From Mageeibacillus sp. (GTDB lineage Bacteria > Bacillota > Clostridia > Saccharofermentanales > Saccharofermentanaceae), in the NCBI GenBank assembly GCA_022484595.1, contig JAKVLB010000008.1:1-64000 (forward strand): 64,000 nucleotides of DNA. Reading direction: 5' to 3'. A model generated the notes under the pieces. The model ran no database searches. It saw nothing but the letters and a program-made list of their open reading frames with translations, and had not been told where the DNA came from. Positions 41,205 through 50,658 of the stretch are shown here, in pieces. A program made the translations under genes and the position numbers. Numbering within the stretch: the stretch's first letter is position 1; each line of letters begins with the position of its first letter.

Positions 41205-44200
41205 TCAGTTATGCGCCTCCAGTTTAATTTCAAAGGTCTCGCGGTAATTGACACCTTTTCTCAGCGGCTGTGTGGAGATATTCTCTCTGGTTCTCTCTAT
41301 CTCCTTCGTGCAGAAGTCACAGAAGAACTCGCAGAAATCATTGTTCATGAGCTGCTCCTCGTGAAGATATTCGTTCATCTGTTCCGGTGTATACGGAAGA
41401 ACGGTAAAATCAAATTTCGAATTGTTTCCAAGCCGTCTTATAGACAAACCGTCCCCATCGGAGTTCTTTATCTTTACTACCTGTGTGTCTGCATGAGAGC
41501 TGTTCTCTGCAGGTCTTGCATACGGATGATAGATTTTATCCGCACCCGCCGCAAAAACTCCGAGTCTCGCAGCATTCTTACGGTCAACATAAGACTCTCC
41601 CGGACCTCGGCCATACCATGAACACAGTATGCCGTCCATTACTATCGGAAATCTGACGCCATATCTCACCATGTCATACTTCGGCGTGAATGTCAGAGTG
41701 ACTGTCAGTGTGTCTGCAGAAGGGATCTCAAAATAAAGCAGTACGTCGCCCTTCATGGCAAAAGATCTGAAATGCGTAATCATGCTGAACACTCCGTCTT
41801 TGACACCATAGCTTGAACTTACGTATTTGAGTGTCTTCTGAATGTGCTCGTAATCGGTCTCCTGAGAGAATATGGTTTTAGCTAGAATAAAGCTCTTATC
41901 GGTTCTGTCGATATTCGAAGGACATCTGTAGAAACTCGGGATAAAACCACCCTTAAGGAAGTTGAAACCGTTAATCTCAAGTCTTGAACAGCTTCCTGAT
42001 TCCCGATTGAAACCGATTCTGAACATTCCGTTGCCGACGCTGATACCCTCGGTACCGGTTGTTACGGAAATCCTGTTGATTATGTCGGTAATCTTCTCTT
42101 CGGCAGGAAGCATATCCTGCTCCGTCTCAAGTTCAGAATCCGGAACCTCTCCGATTATATCACCGCCGGGAATATCTCCGCTTACCTCGGAGCTTCCGAA
42201 GTCAGAACCTGCATCCTTATAATCGGATTCTTCAACGCGCGCAACGTTAGAGCATGCAAGCAGCGTCTGATCTGAAGCAGAGTCATTGCCGGACGCAGCA
42301 CCAATCGCGGCCCTCTTATCTTCACCTGTCCCGGCCGGACTTGCTATCTCACTTGCCAGAATGTCCTGATAGAAAGCAATCTCATATCCGGCCTTTGCAT
42401 AATATGTGTCTGAATGAAGCTTGAGCGTTATGTCGAAAACAAGTTCATGCGACAGAGACTTGACATACATCTCAACAAATTCAGCTTTGCCGGCGGCCCA
42501 TCCCGGTGTCATAAACATATCGACGGTAAACGGGAATCTCAGCGTTCTTGAGCCATACGGCTCTATCTCAGTGACCGCTCCTCTTCCGGAAATTATCGGC
42601 TGGCCGCCCATGAGAATCTTCCACTCGAGATCAAGCTCTTCCGTATATGCGAACGGATTTGTATTTCGCATAGTAAGCGTCGTGGGGTCTCCCGCACTGG
42701 CGAAGATGCTTACCGACTGGCACTGCTTCTTTATATCAAGATAAACAGGGTGCGGATTGCGCTCGCTGTCTACGATTCCCTGACCTATGCATGAATTCTC
42801 CTTCTGCTTTCCGCCGACAAGATCAGCATGATGGATCCACTTGTAAAGCGTATCGTCATCGGTAAATCTCGTACGTCCCGGAATAGTCTCAAAGAGATTC
42901 TCTCCGGTCTTGTTTTTTGCAAATATCGCTTTTCTGTCGAGACACAGATCAATCCACGGTCCGAAAACAACTCCGGCTTCTCCAGGGAACGGCTTGATGT
43001 CAGATACGGAATCAATCACCTTTGAAGTCCTGCTTCTGGCGATTGTGTGGCCTTCTGCCCCGCAGTACCACGGTCTTGTATCATCTATCATCATGCACTC
43101 ATGTTTGACGCCTGCCGCCTTGTCAGGGTCAAAGTTATAATTCTGTATGCCCCACATTACAACAGAAGGATGGTTCATAGCCGACTCGACATAATCACGC
43201 ATGTAAATTGAAGCAGAACTGCAGATAACATACATACCGTACTGGTCGCAGAGATTGAGAAAGTCATCGGAAAGCGGAAAACCGTCAGCAATTACACCGT
43301 TAATTCCGACACGTTTCATCATGATGATATCCTGACGCATACGGTCAGAAGTTACCGCAATGCCGTTTCTCGGATCAAATTCATAATAATGGGTGAGCTG
43401 AAGATTGACACGTCTGTCGTTGATATTGAGTTTATCGTGAACCACTTCTGTGGTGCGGAAACCGAAACGCTTCTTTTTCGCGCACACCACCTCATTGTCG
43501 GAATTCAGGACTTCGAAAACAATATCATACTGGACAGGTGTGCAGTCAGACCACTGTGCGACATTAAGCGCGACAAAATCAGTCTGTGCGCGCGTATCCT
43601 TGCCCGCGTCAACAACCCCTACCACAGGCTTGCTCTGTCCTTTGATGTCAACAAACGGCAGCTTGTACGGGTCATATTCCGACCTGGCCTCAAGAAGTGA
43701 AATCCTGACGGAATAAGGAATCATATATTCGGTGTGATTATGCATCGAGAAGTCAACCTTAATCATAAAGTCTCCGTGCGGAAGACGCGCGACATTACCT
43801 GATTGCGCAAGCTCTCCGAGCTTCGCGACCTCTGTAACGTATGCGGCAGGGACATATTCAAGCTTGAGATGGAGATTAGACAGCTCCAGAAGAGCGTCTG
43901 CGACAATTGAAACCGGTCTGAAAATGCCGGAGAATCCATAGTTCATTGAATCCATTATGACATGGCCTGAATCATCTCTTTCATAACGGTCAACAATTAC
44001 TACTATACTGTTAATGCCCGCTTTGACAAATCCTGAAATAAGCAGCTTTTTCCTGGTATAAACCGCATGAGAGCAGCACACCAGAGAATCGTTGACAAAA
44101 ACCTTGAAACTTCCGCAGATACCGGATGTTTCCATATAAAGTGCGCGGTTGATGTCTTCATCCCTGAAGACTATGCTGGCCCTGTAAATACCGACCTCAT

Positions 44201-44558
44201 CGTCATCCGGGCCGGACGACTGGAGCATATATCTGTCGCTTATCGTCTGTTCACGCTTCTCAGTCTCATTGACCAGGCGTTCAGGATAGTCATATATAAG
44301 GTTCTGCGGCAGGCTGTAGCCCTCAGTCTGCCACGTTGACGGAGTATCTATAAGCGGCCATTCCGAATCATCAAACGACATCTTCTCAACGCCGAAAGGA
44401 ATCTCAGATGTGCCTCTTGCGAGAAAGAACCTCCATGTCGTTACGGTTCTCACATAAGGTGATACGACATTGCCGAATTCCGGCAATTCACGCTCGTTGT
44501 AAATATAGTCAAAGGAATCATATGGCAAGAAACCGTCATTAGAATACGTGAACTCCAT
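41205..44558 (-). CDS. GH2 beta-galactosidase-fold protein with degenerate active-site motifs
   Basis: jelly-roll SGIFRPVSI, QDIIMMKRVGINGV, HPSVVMWGIQNYNFD, Bgal_small-type CSWYGRGPGESYVDRKNAARLG; canonical catalytic motifs absent. Confidence 0.82.
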   Translation of the reverse strand: MEFTYSNDGFLPYDSFDYIYNERELPEFGNVVSPYVRTVTTWRFFLARGTSEIPFGVEKMSFDDSEWPLIDTPSTWQTEGYSLPQNLIYDYPERLVNETEKREQTISDRYMLQSSGPDDDEVGIYRASIVFRDEDINRALYMETSGICGSFKVFVNDSLVCCSHAVYTRKKLLISGFVKAGINSIVVIVDRYERDDSGHVIMDSMNYGFSGIFRPVSIVADALLELSNLHLKLEYVPAAYVTEVAKLGELAQSGNVARLPHGDFMIKVDFSMHNHTEYMIPYSVRISLLEARSEYDPYKLPFVDIKGQSKPVVGVVDAGKDTRAQTDFVALNVAQWSDCTPVQYDIVFEVLNSDNEVVCAKKKRFGFRTTEVVHDKLNINDRRVNLQLTHYYEFDPRNGIAVTSDRMRQDIIMMKRVGINGVIADGFPLSDDFLNLCDQYGMYVICSSASIYMRDYVESAMNHPSVVMWGIQNYNFDPDKAAGVKHECMMIDDTRPWYCGAEGHTIARSRTSKVIDSVSDIKPFPGEAGVVFGPWIDLCLDRKAIFAKNKTGENLFETIPGRTRFTDDDTLYKWIHHADLVGGKQKENSCIGQGIVDSERNPHPVYLDIKKQCQSVSIFASAGDPTTLTMRNTNPFAYTEELDLEWKILMGGQPIISGRGAVTEIEPYGSRTLRFPFTVDMFMTPGWAAGKAEFVEMYVKSLSHELVFDITLKLHSDTYYAKAGYEIAFYQDILASEIASPAGTGEDKRAAIGAASGNDSASDQTLLACSNVARVEESDYKDAGSDFGSSEVSGDIPGGDIIGEVPDSELETEQDMLPAEEKITDIINRISVTTGTEGISVGNGMFRIGFNRESGSCSRLEINGFNFLKGGFIPSFYRCPSNIDRTDKSFILAKTIFSQETDYEHIQKTLKYVSSSYGVKDGVFSMITHFRSFAMKGDVLLYFEIPSADTLTVTLTFTPKYDMVRYGVRFPIVMDGILCSWYGRGPGESYVDRKNAARLGVFAAGADKIYHPYARPAENSSHADTQVVKIKNSDGDGLSIRRLGNNSKFDFTVLPYTPEQMNEYLHEEQLMNNDFCEFFCDFCTKEIERTRENISTQPLRKGVNYRETFEIKLEAHN

Positions 44559-44620
44559 AGTAGCCCCCAATAAAAACAAATTCGCTTACCGGTGATTTTT
44601 CGACAATAAGCTACGTTAAT

Positions 44621-44662
44621 TGTAACATTTATAACCGATAACTAAGTTTCATAAATGTTACA
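44621..44662. promoter_or_regulatory. perfect 12-bp inverted repeat over a putative promoter of the GH2-like gene
   Basis: TGTAACATTTAT-N18-ATAAATGTTACA; left arm overlaps a minus-strand TATAAA. Confidence 0.55.
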
Positions 44663-44663
44663 T

Positions 44664-46562
44664 TCACTTATGCATTGTTCTCATTGCATTGAGGATGGCA
44701 ATTATCAGAACGCCGACATCTCCGAAGACAGCAAGCCACATACCGGCTATGCCTAAAGCTCCGAGTGCCAGAATAACCGCTTTGACGCCCAAGGCAAAGA
44801 CTATGTTTTCCCGCACTATCGTCATGGTTTTCCTGGCAATCTTAATTGCGGCAGCGATCTTGTCCGGCTTGTCATCCATAAGCACAACGTCGGCCGATTC
44901 AATCGCGCTGTCCGACCCCATGGCTCCCATCGCTATTCCAACATCAGCTCTCATAAGCACCGGCGCATCGTTAATGCCGTCGCCGACAAACGCAAGCCTG
45001 CCGTCACCCCCGAGAAGCTCCTCAACCCTGGACACCTTGTCCTGCGGCATCATCCCGGAATAATGCTCACTTATCCCGAGTTTTGAGCTGACAGCTTCGG
45101 CAACCTTCTCCTTGTCTCCGGTAAGCATGACAAGTCTGGTAACACCGAGCGCCTTAAGATCGCTGACAGCCTGCGCTGCGTCCGGCTTGATTTCATCGTT
45201 TATTACTATATGCCCGAGATATTCAGCTTCCGGCTTCAATGAACCGCCGTCAGGGTATTCTCTCGCAATATGGATTATCGTCCCGGTGAGATGACATTCG
45301 TGCCATTTCGCTCCGACCGAATCCATAAGTGCTCCGTTGCCGACATAATACGTGAGGCGGTCTATCTGAGCCTTCACGCCCTGACCCGGTATTTCCTGAA
45401 CCGATCCGATCGCACGGTTATCAATATGTCCTTCGTGTGCCCTTACAATTGACTGCGCCACAGGATGAGTCGACATACTCTCGCAGGCAGCCGCTATATC
45501 AAGCAGTTCAGCGGCAGACACGATGTTCGGATGTATGTCTTCAACAGCGAAAACGCCCTTCGTAAGCGTGCCTGTCTTATCGAAGACCACTGTTCTGATT
45601 CCGGCGAGCTGTTCCATATAGCTTGCGCCCTTAATGAGGATTCCTTCGCGCGAGGCGCCTCCGATTCCGCCGAAAAACGAGAGAGGTACCGACACAACAA
45701 GCGCGCACGGACACGATACAACAAGAAAAACACAGGCTCTTGTAAGCCATACGGACCAGATGCTCCAATCAGACACACCGAGAAAAACCGGAGGGATAAC
45801 CGCAAGAAGTACAGCAGCGGCCACCACGCAGGGTGTATACCACCTGGCAAATCTCGTTATAAAATTCTCAACTCTCGCCTTCTTCTCCGATGAGTTCTCA
45901 ACCAGCTCTAGAATCTTTGACACTGTGCTCTCACCGAACGTGCTTGTCGTCTTCACGGTTATTACACCCGTAAGATTAAGCGTTCCGGATATAACGCTTT
46001 CCGACACCGACACATCGACAGGCGAAGATTCACCGGTAAGAGCAGCCGTATTGACAGTAGTCTCGCCATCGATCACAATGCCGTCAAGCGGAATCTTCTC
46101 GCCCGGTCTTACGATAACAGTCTCACCGACTGCTACACTTTCAGGCGGGACGCGTATCTGCTCACCGTTTCTTACTGCGACGGCATAGTCGGGTCTTATG
46201 TCCATCAGACTCGCTATCGACTTGCGCGAGCGCCCGACCGCAATGCTCTGGAACAGTTCGCCCACCTGATAGAACAGCATAACCGCAACGGCTTCCGGAT
46301 ATTCGCCTGTTCCGAGCGCGCCTGCGGTCGCCACCATCATAAGAAATTTTTCGTCGAAGACTCTGCCGTGAATGATATTGATCCCGGCTGTCTTCAGAAC
46401 ATCATATCCCGCTATAACATAAGGAATCAGATAAATTGCGAGTCTTATCTGCCATGTCAGTCCGAAGATATGGTCGGCAACGGCGGATAACGCAAAAACA
46501 GCCGAAGCAATTGCCAGCCTCCGGCACATCTTCTTCTGTTTTCCTGTCATTTTGTACTTCAT
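44664..46562 (-). CDS. P1B-type heavy-metal ATPase (Zn/Cd type)
   Basis: SCPCALV, DKTGTLTKG, GDGINDAP; no N-terminal HMA domain. Confidence 0.92.
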   Translation of the reverse strand: MKYKMTGKQKKMCRRLAIASAVFALSAVADHIFGLTWQIRLAIYLIPYVIAGYDVLKTAGINIIHGRVFDEKFLMMVATAGALGTGEYPEAVAVMLFYQVGELFQSIAVGRSRKSIASLMDIRPDYAVAVRNGEQIRVPPESVAVGETVIVRPGEKIPLDGIVIDGETTVNTAALTGESSPVDVSVSESVISGTLNLTGVITVKTTSTFGESTVSKILELVENSSEKKARVENFITRFARWYTPCVVAAAVLLAVIPPVFLGVSDWSIWSVWLTRACVFLVVSCPCALVVSVPLSFFGGIGGASREGILIKGASYMEQLAGIRTVVFDKTGTLTKGVFAVEDIHPNIVSAAELLDIAAACESMSTHPVAQSIVRAHEGHIDNRAIGSVQEIPGQGVKAQIDRLTYYVGNGALMDSVGAKWHECHLTGTIIHIAREYPDGGSLKPEAEYLGHIVINDEIKPDAAQAVSDLKALGVTRLVMLTGDKEKVAEAVSSKLGISEHYSGMMPQDKVSRVEELLGGDGRLAFVGDGINDAPVLMRADVGIAMGAMGSDSAIESADVVLMDDKPDKIAAAIKIARKTMTIVRENIVFALGVKAVILALGALGIAGMWLAVFGDVGVLIIAILNAMRTMHK

Positions 46563-46777
46563 ATGTTCACTGTACAATCCGGCTCTATCCTGGCTATCTC
46601 TTTTACACACTTCTTGAGAACCTTGTCGTAAGTCGCGTCGTCTGCCTCAAGAATCATTTTCTGGGTTATAAAATTAACGGAACAGTAGGTTACTCCCGGT
46701 ATCTTCGAGATTGCGTCCTGCATTTTTCCCGCGCAGACGGCGCAGTCAAGATCCTCAAGTTCAAATGTCTTTCTCAT
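46559..46777 (-). CDS. stand-alone HMA-domain metal-binding protein
   Basis: 72 aa with CAVC in the HMA position; ATGA overlap with the ATPase start. Confidence 0.85.
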   Translation of the reverse strand: MRKTFELEDLDCAVCAGKMQDAISKIPGVTYCSVNFITQKMILEADDATYDKVLKKCVKEIARIEPDCTVNI

Positions 46778-46813
46778 AGCAATCGCTCCTTTATATTATG
46801 CTGCCCGGCAGCT

Positions 46814-47143
46814 TTATTCTGTTATGTGTTCATATCCCTGACCGATAATAAGCTTCACATGTTCATCAGACAGGTGATAGTAGATGGTCTTACCCTCGCG
46901 CCTTGACGATACAAGATTCGCATCCTTCAGCGTCTTAAGCTGGTGTGATATTGCGGACTGCGTCATCTGCAGCAGTTCCGAGATGGCGCACACACACATC
47001 TCATCCTCATATAAGGCATACATTATTTTGATTCTGGTGGTATCTCCGAAAACCTTAAACAAATCTCCCAAATCCTGTAAGAGTTCATCGGACGGGATGT
47101 CCTTCCTGATTCTCTCGAGAAGCAAAGCATGATTATGCGGCAT
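46814..47143 (-). CDS. ArsR/SmtB/CadC-family metal-responsive repressor
   Basis: DEMCVCAISELLQMTQSAISHQLKTLKDANLVSSRREGKTIYYHL; start at MPHNHALL with a GGAGG upstream. Confidence 0.92.
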   Translation of the reverse strand: MPHNHALLLERIRKDIPSDELLQDLGDLFKVFGDTTRIKIMYALYEDEMCVCAISELLQMTQSAISHQLKTLKDANLVSSRREGKTIYYHLSDEHVKLIIGQGYEHITE

Positions 47144-47186
47144 AATTTCCTCCGTTGCTGAAGCAGCCTGAAGTCTCGTTTCCGTC

Positions 47187-47212
47187 AACAAATGAACAGT
47201 TGTTCATTTGTT
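47187..47212. promoter_or_regulatory. ArsR/SmtB 12-2-12 operator
   Basis: perfect palindrome AACAAATGAACA-GT-TGTTCATTTGTT. Confidence 0.9.
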
Positions 47213-47277
47213 CATCTGTAATACGATACCACACATGTATTCGGTCTGCAACATATTATAAATATCGATAAGTTATT

Positions 47278-47306
47278 TTGACTGATATCAGTCCGAATGA
47301 TATTAT
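47278..47306 (+). promoter_or_regulatory. putative sigma-A promoter of the acyl-CoA synthetase gene
   Basis: TTGACT-N17-TATTAT; contains palindrome GACTGATATCAGTC. Confidence 0.65.
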
Positions 47307-47344
47307 TACTTTTGGATTTTTTTATTATCTCCGGAGGGAAAGAA

Positions 47345-48982
47345 ATGCCTGTTACAGATTTACTAATCAGAAACGCCGCGGAACACGGCAAAGAGGTCGC
47401 GCTTGTTGAACTCAACCCGACTATGGAAGACACAAGGAAATACTCTTTCAAGGAGTTTGATCTTGTTCAGCAGACAAGCCCGCGGTCTTACCGCAGACAA
47501 ATCACATGGCAGGTCTTTAACGAGAAAGCAAACCGTGTCGCGAACATGCTGCTTGACCGTGGAATCAACAAAGGGGACAGGGTAGCAATACTGATGTTCA
47601 ACAGTCTTGAATGGCTTCCCATATACTTCGGTATCCTTAAGTCGGGAGCCATTGCGGTTCCTTTCAATTTCAGATATACGGCAAATGAGATTTCTTACTG
47701 CGCGGATCTGGCGGATGTGTCGGTTATGTTTTTCGGGCCTGAATTCGTCGACCGTATCAGAATGAACGCCGAGGAGATGACCAAAGGACGCCTGCTGATT
47801 TATGTCGGCGAAGGTGAATGTCCTGAATTTGCCGAAGGCTACTGGAATATGGTTGCTGACTACTCAAGTTCGGAACCAGGAATCAGACTGACAGAGGAAG
47901 ACCACGCGGCCATTTACTTCTCGTCCGGCACTACCGGTTTTCCGAAGGCGATACTGCACGCTCACAGGAGTCTCACGCAGGCAGCCGAAATGGAAGCCAT
48001 ACATCACGAGACAACAAAGGACGACTGCTTTCTCTGCATACCGCCTCTATATCACACCGGCGCCAAGTTTCATTGGATGGGTTCGCTCTGGACATGCAGC
48101 CGCGCAGTTCTCTTAAAAGGTGCCAAGCCTGATGTAATTCTCAAGGCAGCCTCTGACGAACATTGCACGATTGTATGGCTTCTTGTACCGTGGGCGCAGG
48201 ATATTCTTGACGCTCTGGACAGAGGAGAGATTCATCTCGAAGATTACAGTCTGGACCAGTGGAGACTGATGCATATCGGCGCGCAGCCCGTTCCGCCGTC
48301 ACTCATCAAGCATTGGAAGGAATATTTTCCCAATCATCTGTATGACACCAATTATGGTCTGTCGGAATCAACCGGCCCCGGCTGCGTACACCTTGGACTT
48401 CATAACATAAATAAAGTCGGAGCGATCGGCGTTCCCGGATACCGCTGGGAGTGCAAAATCATAGACGAGAACGGTGAAACGGTGAACCACGGTGATGTCG
48501 GAGAACTTTGTGTAAAAGGCCCGGGAGTGATGCTTGAGTACTATCACAATCCGGAAGCGACCGCTGAGACTCTTAAGGACGGCTGGCTCTATACAGGTGA
48601 TATGGCACGTCAGGACGATGACGGCTTCTATTACCTTGTAGACCGCAAGAAAGACGTAATCGTCAGCGGCGGAGAGAACATCTACCCTGTCGAGATAGAG
48701 AATTTCCTTCAGGAGTATCCAAAGATCAAGGATGTCGCGGTAATCGGTCTTCCTGACAAGCGTCTCGGCGAGATTACCGGTGCGATTATCGAGACGCAAC
48801 CTGACAGCGGCTGCACTCTTGACGAGATTGAGAAGTTCTGCAACCAGCTTCCGCGATACAAGCGTCCGAAGCAGATTATTTTCGCACCAGTGCCGCGCAA
48901 CGCCACAGGCAAGATTGAGAAGCCGCTTCTTCGCAAGAAATACGGCGCGGAAAGACTTGTCGAACAGGAGAATATGTCTTGA
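47345..48982 (+). CDS. acyl-CoA synthetase (class I adenylate-forming)
   Basis: YFSSGTTGFPKAILHAHRS, YGLSESTGPG, GWLYTGDMARQDDDGFYYLVDRKKDVIVSGGENIYP. Confidence 0.92.
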   Translation: MPVTDLLIRNAAEHGKEVALVELNPTMEDTRKYSFKEFDLVQQTSPRSYRRQITWQVFNEKANRVANMLLDRGINKGDRVAILMFNSLEWLPIYFGILKSGAIAVPFNFRYTANEISYCADLADVSVMFFGPEFVDRIRMNAEEMTKGRLLIYVGEGECPEFAEGYWNMVADYSSSEPGIRLTEEDHAAIYFSSGTTGFPKAILHAHRSLTQAAEMEAIHHETTKDDCFLCIPPLYHTGAKFHWMGSLWTCSRAVLLKGAKPDVILKAASDEHCTIVWLLVPWAQDILDALDRGEIHLEDYSLDQWRLMHIGAQPVPPSLIKHWKEYFPNHLYDTNYGLSESTGPGCVHLGLHNINKVGAIGVPGYRWECKIIDENGETVNHGDVGELCVKGPGVMLEYYHNPEATAETLKDGWLYTGDMARQDDDGFYYLVDRKKDVIVSGGENIYPVEIENFLQEYPKIKDVAVIGLPDKRLGEITGAIIETQPDSGCTLDEIEKFCNQLPRYKRPKQIIFAPVPRNATGKIEKPLLRKKYGAERLVEQENMS

Positions 48983-49047
48983 CTTAAGCTGAATGGCTTG
49001 AATATAAAAGAACAATAAAAAATCTTAGTAAAGGCAGGTTATCAAGG

Positions 49048-50610
49048 GTGTTAATCAAAATCATTTTTCTGGTAGTCTTTTTCGCTGTAATGATTTACAT
49101 CGGAGTCAGGACTCGCAAGAAGGCAAACAGCGTCGACGGCTTCGTACTCGGAGGAAGAACTGCAGGTCCGTGGCTCACCGCTTTCGGATACGGAACGTCA
49201 TACTTCTCAGCGGTTATCTTCATAGGATACGCGGGACAGTTCGGCTATAAGTACGGTATAGCTTCAACATGGATAGGCATAGGCAATGCCGTTATCGGAT
49301 CCCTTCTCGCCTGGATTGTGCTCGGCAGACGCACAAGAGTCATGACGAAGCATCTGGATTCAAAGACAATGCCTGACTTTTTCGGCAAGAGATTTGACAG
49401 CCAGGCGCTGAGAGTCACGGCCGCAGTTATCTCGTTTGTCTTTCTTATTCCCTATACATCTTCTGTATATAACGGACTTTCAAGACTATTCGATATGGCA
49501 TTCAGCGTCGACTATAAGACATGCATCATCGCAATGGCTTTGCTGACCTGCATCTATGTCATTCTCGGAGGCTATACAGCTACTGTTGTCAACGATTTCG
49601 TTCAGGGCATCATAATGCTGATAGGAATTATTGCGGTGGTCGCGGTGGTAATCAACAACAACGGCGGATTTATGACAGCTTTAAACCAGCTCTCACAGAC
49701 GCCTTCCGATGTCGCGGTATCAGACGGAATGCAGGGTGCTTTTACCTCTTTCTTCGGTCCGGATCCGCTTAACCTTCTCGGCGTAATCATACTCACTTCC
49801 TTGGGAACATGGGGACTTCCGCAGATGGTCGGAAAGTTCTATGCCATCAAAGATGAGAAGTCGATAAAAGCCGGAACAATCATTTCAACTGTTTTCGCGA
49901 TCATCGTAGCAGGAGGTTCGTACTTCCTCGGCGGGTTCGCACGTCTGTATTCAGATAACCCGGGAATCATGAAGGAAGACGGTATCGGTGTAAACTACGA
50001 TGCTATCATCCCTTCAATGCTTTCAGGACTTCCTGATGTTCTACTGGGAATTGTCATAGTTCTTGTGCTTTCCGCTTCAATGTCAACGCTGTCTTCACTT
50101 GTTCTCACATCAAGTTCAACAGTTACTCTTGATCTGATTGCTCAGGCAAAGACTTCAATCAGCGAAAAAGGAAAGGTTCTCACAATGAGAATTCTGCTTG
50201 TAGTATTCATTGTCCTGTCGGTAGTCCTCGCTCTCTACCCTCCTACGTTTATAGCGCAGCTCATGGGTTATTCGTGGGGTGCTCTGGCCGGTTCATTCCT
50301 CGCTCCTTTCCTCTGGGGCCTTTACTGGAAGAGAACGACAAAGCCGGCCGTATGGGTATGCTTCATCTCAGGTGTCGGCATAACAGTATCAAACATGATT
50401 TTCCACTACATTGCATCTCCAATAAATGCAGGCGCTTTCACAATGCTCATCGGGCTGATTCTCGTTCCGCTCGTAAGCCTTATTACACCTGCACCCGACA
50501 AGACTCACATATCAAATATCTTCTCATGCTATGATGAGAAGGTTACTATCGAGAAGAGATACAGTCTTGAAGAAGATGACGATCAGACGGCAGCCAAAGC
50601 TAAAACATAA
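49048..50610 (+). CDS. sodium:solute symporter family protein
   Basis: SSS-family N-terminus (GFVLGGRTAGPWLTAFGYGTSYFSAV) and about 13 TM segments; GTG start. Confidence 0.88.
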   Translation: MLIKIIFLVVFFAVMIYIGVRTRKKANSVDGFVLGGRTAGPWLTAFGYGTSYFSAVIFIGYAGQFGYKYGIASTWIGIGNAVIGSLLAWIVLGRRTRVMTKHLDSKTMPDFFGKRFDSQALRVTAAVISFVFLIPYTSSVYNGLSRLFDMAFSVDYKTCIIAMALLTCIYVILGGYTATVVNDFVQGIIMLIGIIAVVAVVINNNGGFMTALNQLSQTPSDVAVSDGMQGAFTSFFGPDPLNLLGVIILTSLGTWGLPQMVGKFYAIKDEKSIKAGTIISTVFAIIVAGGSYFLGGFARLYSDNPGIMKEDGIGVNYDAIIPSMLSGLPDVLLGIVIVLVLSASMSTLSSLVLTSSSTVTLDLIAQAKTSISEKGKVLTMRILLVVFIVLSVVLALYPPTFIAQLMGYSWGALAGSFLAPFLWGLYWKRTTKPAVWVCFISGVGITVSNMIFHYIASPINAGAFTMLIGLILVPLVSLITPAPDKTHISNIFSCYDEKVTIEKRYSLEEDDDQTAAKAKT

Positions 50611-50658
50611 ATCTACGCCTGAACCGCGAAGAAAAGCATAAACAACACAAACAAATAA

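Noticed and set aside
45634-46188. 184-aa plus-strand ORF antisense to the P1B ATPase
   Set aside because: Inside a strongly supported ATPase gene; no independent signals
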